From assembly GCF_030036535.1 (NCBI RefSeq), contig NZ_CP080387.1:2732501-2796500 (forward strand): 64,000 nucleotides of DNA. The letters run 5' to 3'. Shown piece by piece: positions 61,393-64,000 of the stretch; positions within the stretch are counted from its first letter, which is position 1; every line of letters starts with the position of its first letter. The stretch is from Agrobacterium cucumeris. Lineage in GTDB: Bacteria > Pseudomonadota > Alphaproteobacteria > Rhizobiales > Rhizobiaceae. A model generated the notes under the pieces. It searched no databases. It was not told the DNA's origin and was given only the letters and a program-made list of their open reading frames with translations. The translations under genes were made by a program, and so were the position numbers.

Positions 61393-62376
61393 ATGAAAAT
61401 ACTGAAGACAGTCACCGGCCTTGCTGCCGCCGCTGCCGTTTCCCTTTTTGCGCTGTCCGCATCCGCTCAGAATTATCCCGAGCGTAACATCACCATGGTC
61501 GTGCCTTTTGCTGCCGGTGGCCCGACGGATACGGTAGCGCGCCTTGTTGCCGAATCCATGTCGAAGGATCTTGGCCAGCAGATCATCGTCGAAAATGTCG
61601 GCGGCGCGGGCGGCACGCTCGGCGCTGGCCGTGTGGCTTCGGCAGATCCGGACGGTTACACGGTTCTCTTGCACCATATCGGCATGGCAACCAGCGCCAC
61701 GCTCTATCGCAAGCTCGCCTATGACACGACAAACGCTTTCGAATATGTCGGTCTGGTCACCGAAGTGCCGATGACCATTCTGTCGCGCAAGAACCTCGAG
61801 ACGAAGGACCTCAAGGGTCTGATCGACTACGCCAAGGCGAACAAGGACAAGGTCACCGTCGCCAATGCCGGCATCGGCGCCGCATCGCATCTGTGCGGCA
61901 TGTTGTTCATGAGCGCCATTGAGACGCCGCTGGTCACCGTTCCCTACAAGGGCACAGGCCCGGCCATGACCGACCTGCTCGGCGGCCAGGTCGATATCAT
62001 GTGCGACCAGACCACCAACACCACCAAGCAGATCCAGGGCGGAACCGTGAAGGCCTATGCCGTAACCACGGCCAAGCGGCTCGACGTGCTTCCGGATGTG
62101 CCGACGGTCGCCGAAGAAGGTCTGCCGAAACTCGAAGTCGGTATCTGGCACGGCATCTATACGCCCAAGGGCACGCCTGCCGAAATCAACGAAAAGCTCT
62201 CCAAGTCGCTGCAGGTCGCGCTGAAGGACAAGAACGTCGCGGCTCGTTTTGCCGAACTCGGCACCACGCCTTCCCCTGAAAGCGATGCGACGCCTGCGGC
62301 ACTCAAGGCCAAGCTTGAAAGCGAAATCGCTCGTTGGAAGCCGGTTATCGAGTCCGCCGGCCAATATGCCGATTGA
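61393..62376 (+). CDS. tctC: Tripartite tricarboxylate transporter binding protein (TctC/Bug)
   Basis: 327 residues from the ATG at 61393, with GGGAGGAATCG before it. Signal peptide to about residue 25 (ASA-QN), then the Bug-family start (ITMVVPFAAGGPTDTVARL) and ENVGGAGGTLGAGRVA. A periplasmic receptor for citrate or another carboxylate. The upstream in-frame extension covers the dyads and is not coding. Confidence 0.9.
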   Translation: MKILKTVTGLAAAAAVSLFALSASAQNYPERNITMVVPFAAGGPTDTVARLVAESMSKDLGQQIIVENVGGAGGTLGAGRVASADPDGYTVLLHHIGMATSATLYRKLAYDTTNAFEYVGLVTEVPMTILSRKNLETKDLKGLIDYAKANKDKVTVANAGIGAASHLCGMLFMSAIETPLVTVPYKGTGPAMTDLLGGQVDIMCDQTTNTTKQIQGGTVKAYAVTTAKRLDVLPDVPTVAEEGLPKLEVGIWHGIYTPKGTPAEINEKLSKSLQVALKDKNVAARFAELGTTPSPESDATPAALKAKLESEIARWKPVIESAGQYAD

Positions 62377-62476
62377 TGATCAGGAAGTGACCGGCGGCGT
62401 TTCGCCGCCGGTTTTCTGCCGTCATTTTTAACGCGCGGAACGGTGTATTGCCGGCCGCAGTGGAGGGGCATCTTTC

Positions 62477-62938
62477 ATGAAGTCGTTTTTCATTGACCCT
62501 GCCGAAGCAGCCTGCGGGGCCATATTCATCGGTTTTGGCGCTTTTTTTGCCCTGCAATCCTTCGGGCTGGAAATCGGAACCGCCTTTCGCATGGGGCCGG
62601 GTTATTTCCCGCTTGTTCTGGCAATCGTGCTGATCCTGCTCGGCAGCGTCATATTCTTCCGCGCCACCCGCGTGCAGGGTGATGTCATCGGCGCCATCGC
62701 CTGGCGGGGGATTTTTTTCATCCTGCCCGCGCCGATCTTTTTCGGCTTCACGGTCCGCGGATTGGGTTTCGTGCCAGCACTGTTTTTCAGCGCGCTTATC
62801 GCAGCCTTCGCCTCGCACAAGATGAGCCCGCTGATGGCCGTCGTTATTTCCGCCGCCATCACGGTCTTCTCCGTTGCTGTGTTCAATTATGGTCTCGGCC
62901 TGCCATTCCAGCGCTTCGGCCCCTGGCTTAAATTTTGA
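62477..62938 (+). CDS. tctB: TTT transporter small membrane subunit TctB
   Basis: 153 residues with four hydrophobic segments, the TctB layout (FRMGPGYFPLVLAIVLILLG is typical). Small permease subunit between tctC and tctA. The intergenic gap to tctC (100 bases) holds a GCCGCCGG-type hairpin at 62392-62412. Confidence 0.85.
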   Translation: MKSFFIDPAEAACGAIFIGFGAFFALQSFGLEIGTAFRMGPGYFPLVLAIVLILLGSVIFFRATRVQGDVIGAIAWRGIFFILPAPIFFGFTVRGLGFVPALFFSALIAAFASHKMSPLMAVVISAAITVFSVAVFNYGLGLPFQRFGPWLKF

Positions 62939-62947
62939 GGCGCCCCG

Positions 62948-64000
62948 ATGGATTTGCTCAATAATCTCGCTCTCGGTTTCGTCACCGCTTCGTCGCTGGC
63001 AAACCTGTTTTTCTGCCTGATCGGCGTATTGCTCGGCACCCTCATCGGCGTGTTGCCGGGCATCGGCGCAACGGCGACCATCGCCATGCTGCTGCCGATC
63101 ACCTTTCAGCTTGAGCCCGTCTCCTCGCTGATCATGCTCGCCGGCATTTATTACGGCGCGCAATATGGCGGTTCCACCACGGCCATTCTCATCAATATGC
63201 CGGGGGAGTCTTCCTCCGCCGTGACCGCCATTGATGGTTACCAGATGGCACGCAAAGGCAAGGCGGGTGCTGCACTTGCAATCGCCGCCATCGGCTCGTT
63301 TTTCGCGGGTACGGTTTCCACCTTCCTCGTGGCAATCTTCGCGCCGCCTCTGACGGCGATCGCGCTGGAATTCGGTGCCGCTGAATATTTCTCGCTGATG
63401 GTCGTCGGCCTTGTCTCGTCCATCGCACTTGCCCATGGCTCCATCGTCAAGGCGCTGGCCATGGTCGTGCTCGGTCTGTTGCTTGGTCTGGTTGGTACGG
63501 ATATCTATAGTGGTACGCCGCGCTTCACCCTCGGCATCCGCGAATATGCCGATGGCCTGAACTTCGTTGCGGTCGCCGTGGGCGTCTTCGGTATTGCGGA
63601 AATCCTGCGCAATCTCGAGAACGAACGCACCCGGTCAGTGCTGATCGCCAAGGTCAGTAGCCTGATGCCGTCGAAGGAAGATTTCAAGGCCATGATCGGC
63701 CCGGTGCTGCGCGGCACAGTTATCGGCTCGGCTCTCGGCATCCTGCCGGGCGGTGGGGCAATTCTTGCGGCCTTTGCCTCTTACACGGTGGAAAAACGCG
63801 TCTCCAAGAACCCGGAAGAATTCGGGCATGGCGCGGTTGCCGGTGTTGCCGGTCCGGAATCGGCCAATAATGCCGGCGCGCAGACTTCCTTCATCCCGCT
63901 GCTGACGCTTGGCATTCCAGCCAACCCGGTCATGGCGTTGATGATTGGTGCGATGATCATTCAGGGCATCGTGCCGGGTCCGAACGTTGCAACCGAACAG
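62948..64000 (+). CDS. tctA: TTT transporter large membrane subunit TctA (partial)
   Basis: The first 351 codons of about 500 are present, and the frame is open at the window edge. The ATG is ten bases after the tctB stop. Conserved TctA segments: [40 protein letters not shown], and [17 protein letters not shown] with GPESANNAG. It is the main permease of this sodium-driven carboxylate uptake system and continues to the right. Confidence 0.92.
   Translation, partial: MDLLNNLALGFVTASSLANLFFCLIGVLLGTLIGVLPGIGATATIAMLLPITFQLEPVSSLIMLAGIYYGAQYGGSTTAILINMPGESSSAVTAIDGYQMARKGKAGAALAIAAIGSFFAGTVSTFLVAIFAPPLTAIALEFGAAEYFSLMVVGLVSSIALAHGSIVKALAMVVLGLLLGLVGTDIYSGTPRFTLGIREYADGLNFVAVAVGVFGIAEILRNLENERTRSVLIAKVSSLMPSKEDFKAMIGPVLRGTVIGSALGILPGGGAILAAFASYTVEKRVSKNPEEFGHGAVAGVAGPESANNAGAQTSFIPLLTLGIPANPVMALMIGAMIIQGIVPGPNVATEQ

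Overview
The window looks like a chromosomal segment from a Rhizobiaceae alphaproteobacterium, most likely Agrobacterium. This is inferred from several things seen together: a frcR-frcBCAK fructose transport locus, an adenosine kinase of rhizobial type, a triple anti-Shine-Dalgarno sRNA of the alpha-r14 kind, an sRNA next to polA resembling alpha-r7, a short helix-9 insertion in the 23S rRNA, and six copies of a GCATTTCC...GGAAATGCG palindromic repeat. I see no phage, insertion sequence, CRISPR array or integrase, so this is core chromosome.

Layout. 1-3.5 kb: the end of an rRNA operon (23S, 5S, terminator) and an initiator tRNA-Met. 3.6-10.8 kb: recQ, then a divergent fructose locus with a ROK repressor (frcR) facing frcB-frcC-frcA-frcK. 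10.9-15.2 kb: a promoter and cobalamin riboswitch ahead of nrdH-nrdI-nrdE-nrdF, the B12-independent class Ib ribonucleotide reductase. 15.3-24.9 kb: single genes and small operons (DUF900 lipoprotein hydrolase, recF, a MoeB/ThiF-like protein, a GNAT acetyltransferase, a secreted protein, a 2-hydroxyacid dehydrogenase, an SH3 protein, adenosine kinase, an AEC transporter, an RsmC-like methyltransferase). 25-35.4 kb: a minus-strand gene-expression cluster, rimP-nusA-ylxR-infB-rbfA-truB-rpsO-pnp, with a promoter and a terminator-like hairpin at its head. 35.5-42.3 kb: an MFS exporter with an extra C-terminal domain, a lytic transglycosylase, recR, a MOSC protein, ybaB, dnaX and the SRP RNA. 42.3-50.1 kb: HIT protein, NudC, pheA, kdsB, membrane cytochrome c, a sugar transferase, a class A penicillin-binding protein and YbaK. 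50.2-53.7 kb: an RNA-rich stretch with an alpha-r14-like sRNA, cspA, a second sRNA candidate, an M20 peptidase, marR and an alpha-r7-like sRNA. 53.7-57.9 kb: polA, a DUF1868 2H phosphoesterase and rpmF. 58.0-64.0 kb: a DctB/DctD-type two-component pair followed by a tripartite tricarboxylate transporter (tctC, tctB, partial tctA).

The most interesting signals are regulatory. Two intergenic regions 28 kb apart share the same architecture: a hairpin containing GACATGAT, a CCGTT/AACGG stem enclosing an identical 16-base element, and an intrinsic terminator. I read this as a small RNA family that I cannot name. The DctD-like activator carries GAFPGA instead of the sigma-54-contacting GAFTGA loop, and directly after its gene lie two dyads whose centres are 32 bp apart, upstream of tctC. 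A dispersed palindromic repeat sits in frame inside the signal peptide of the lytic transglycosylase, and another copy lies in the nrd leader between the riboswitch and nrdH.
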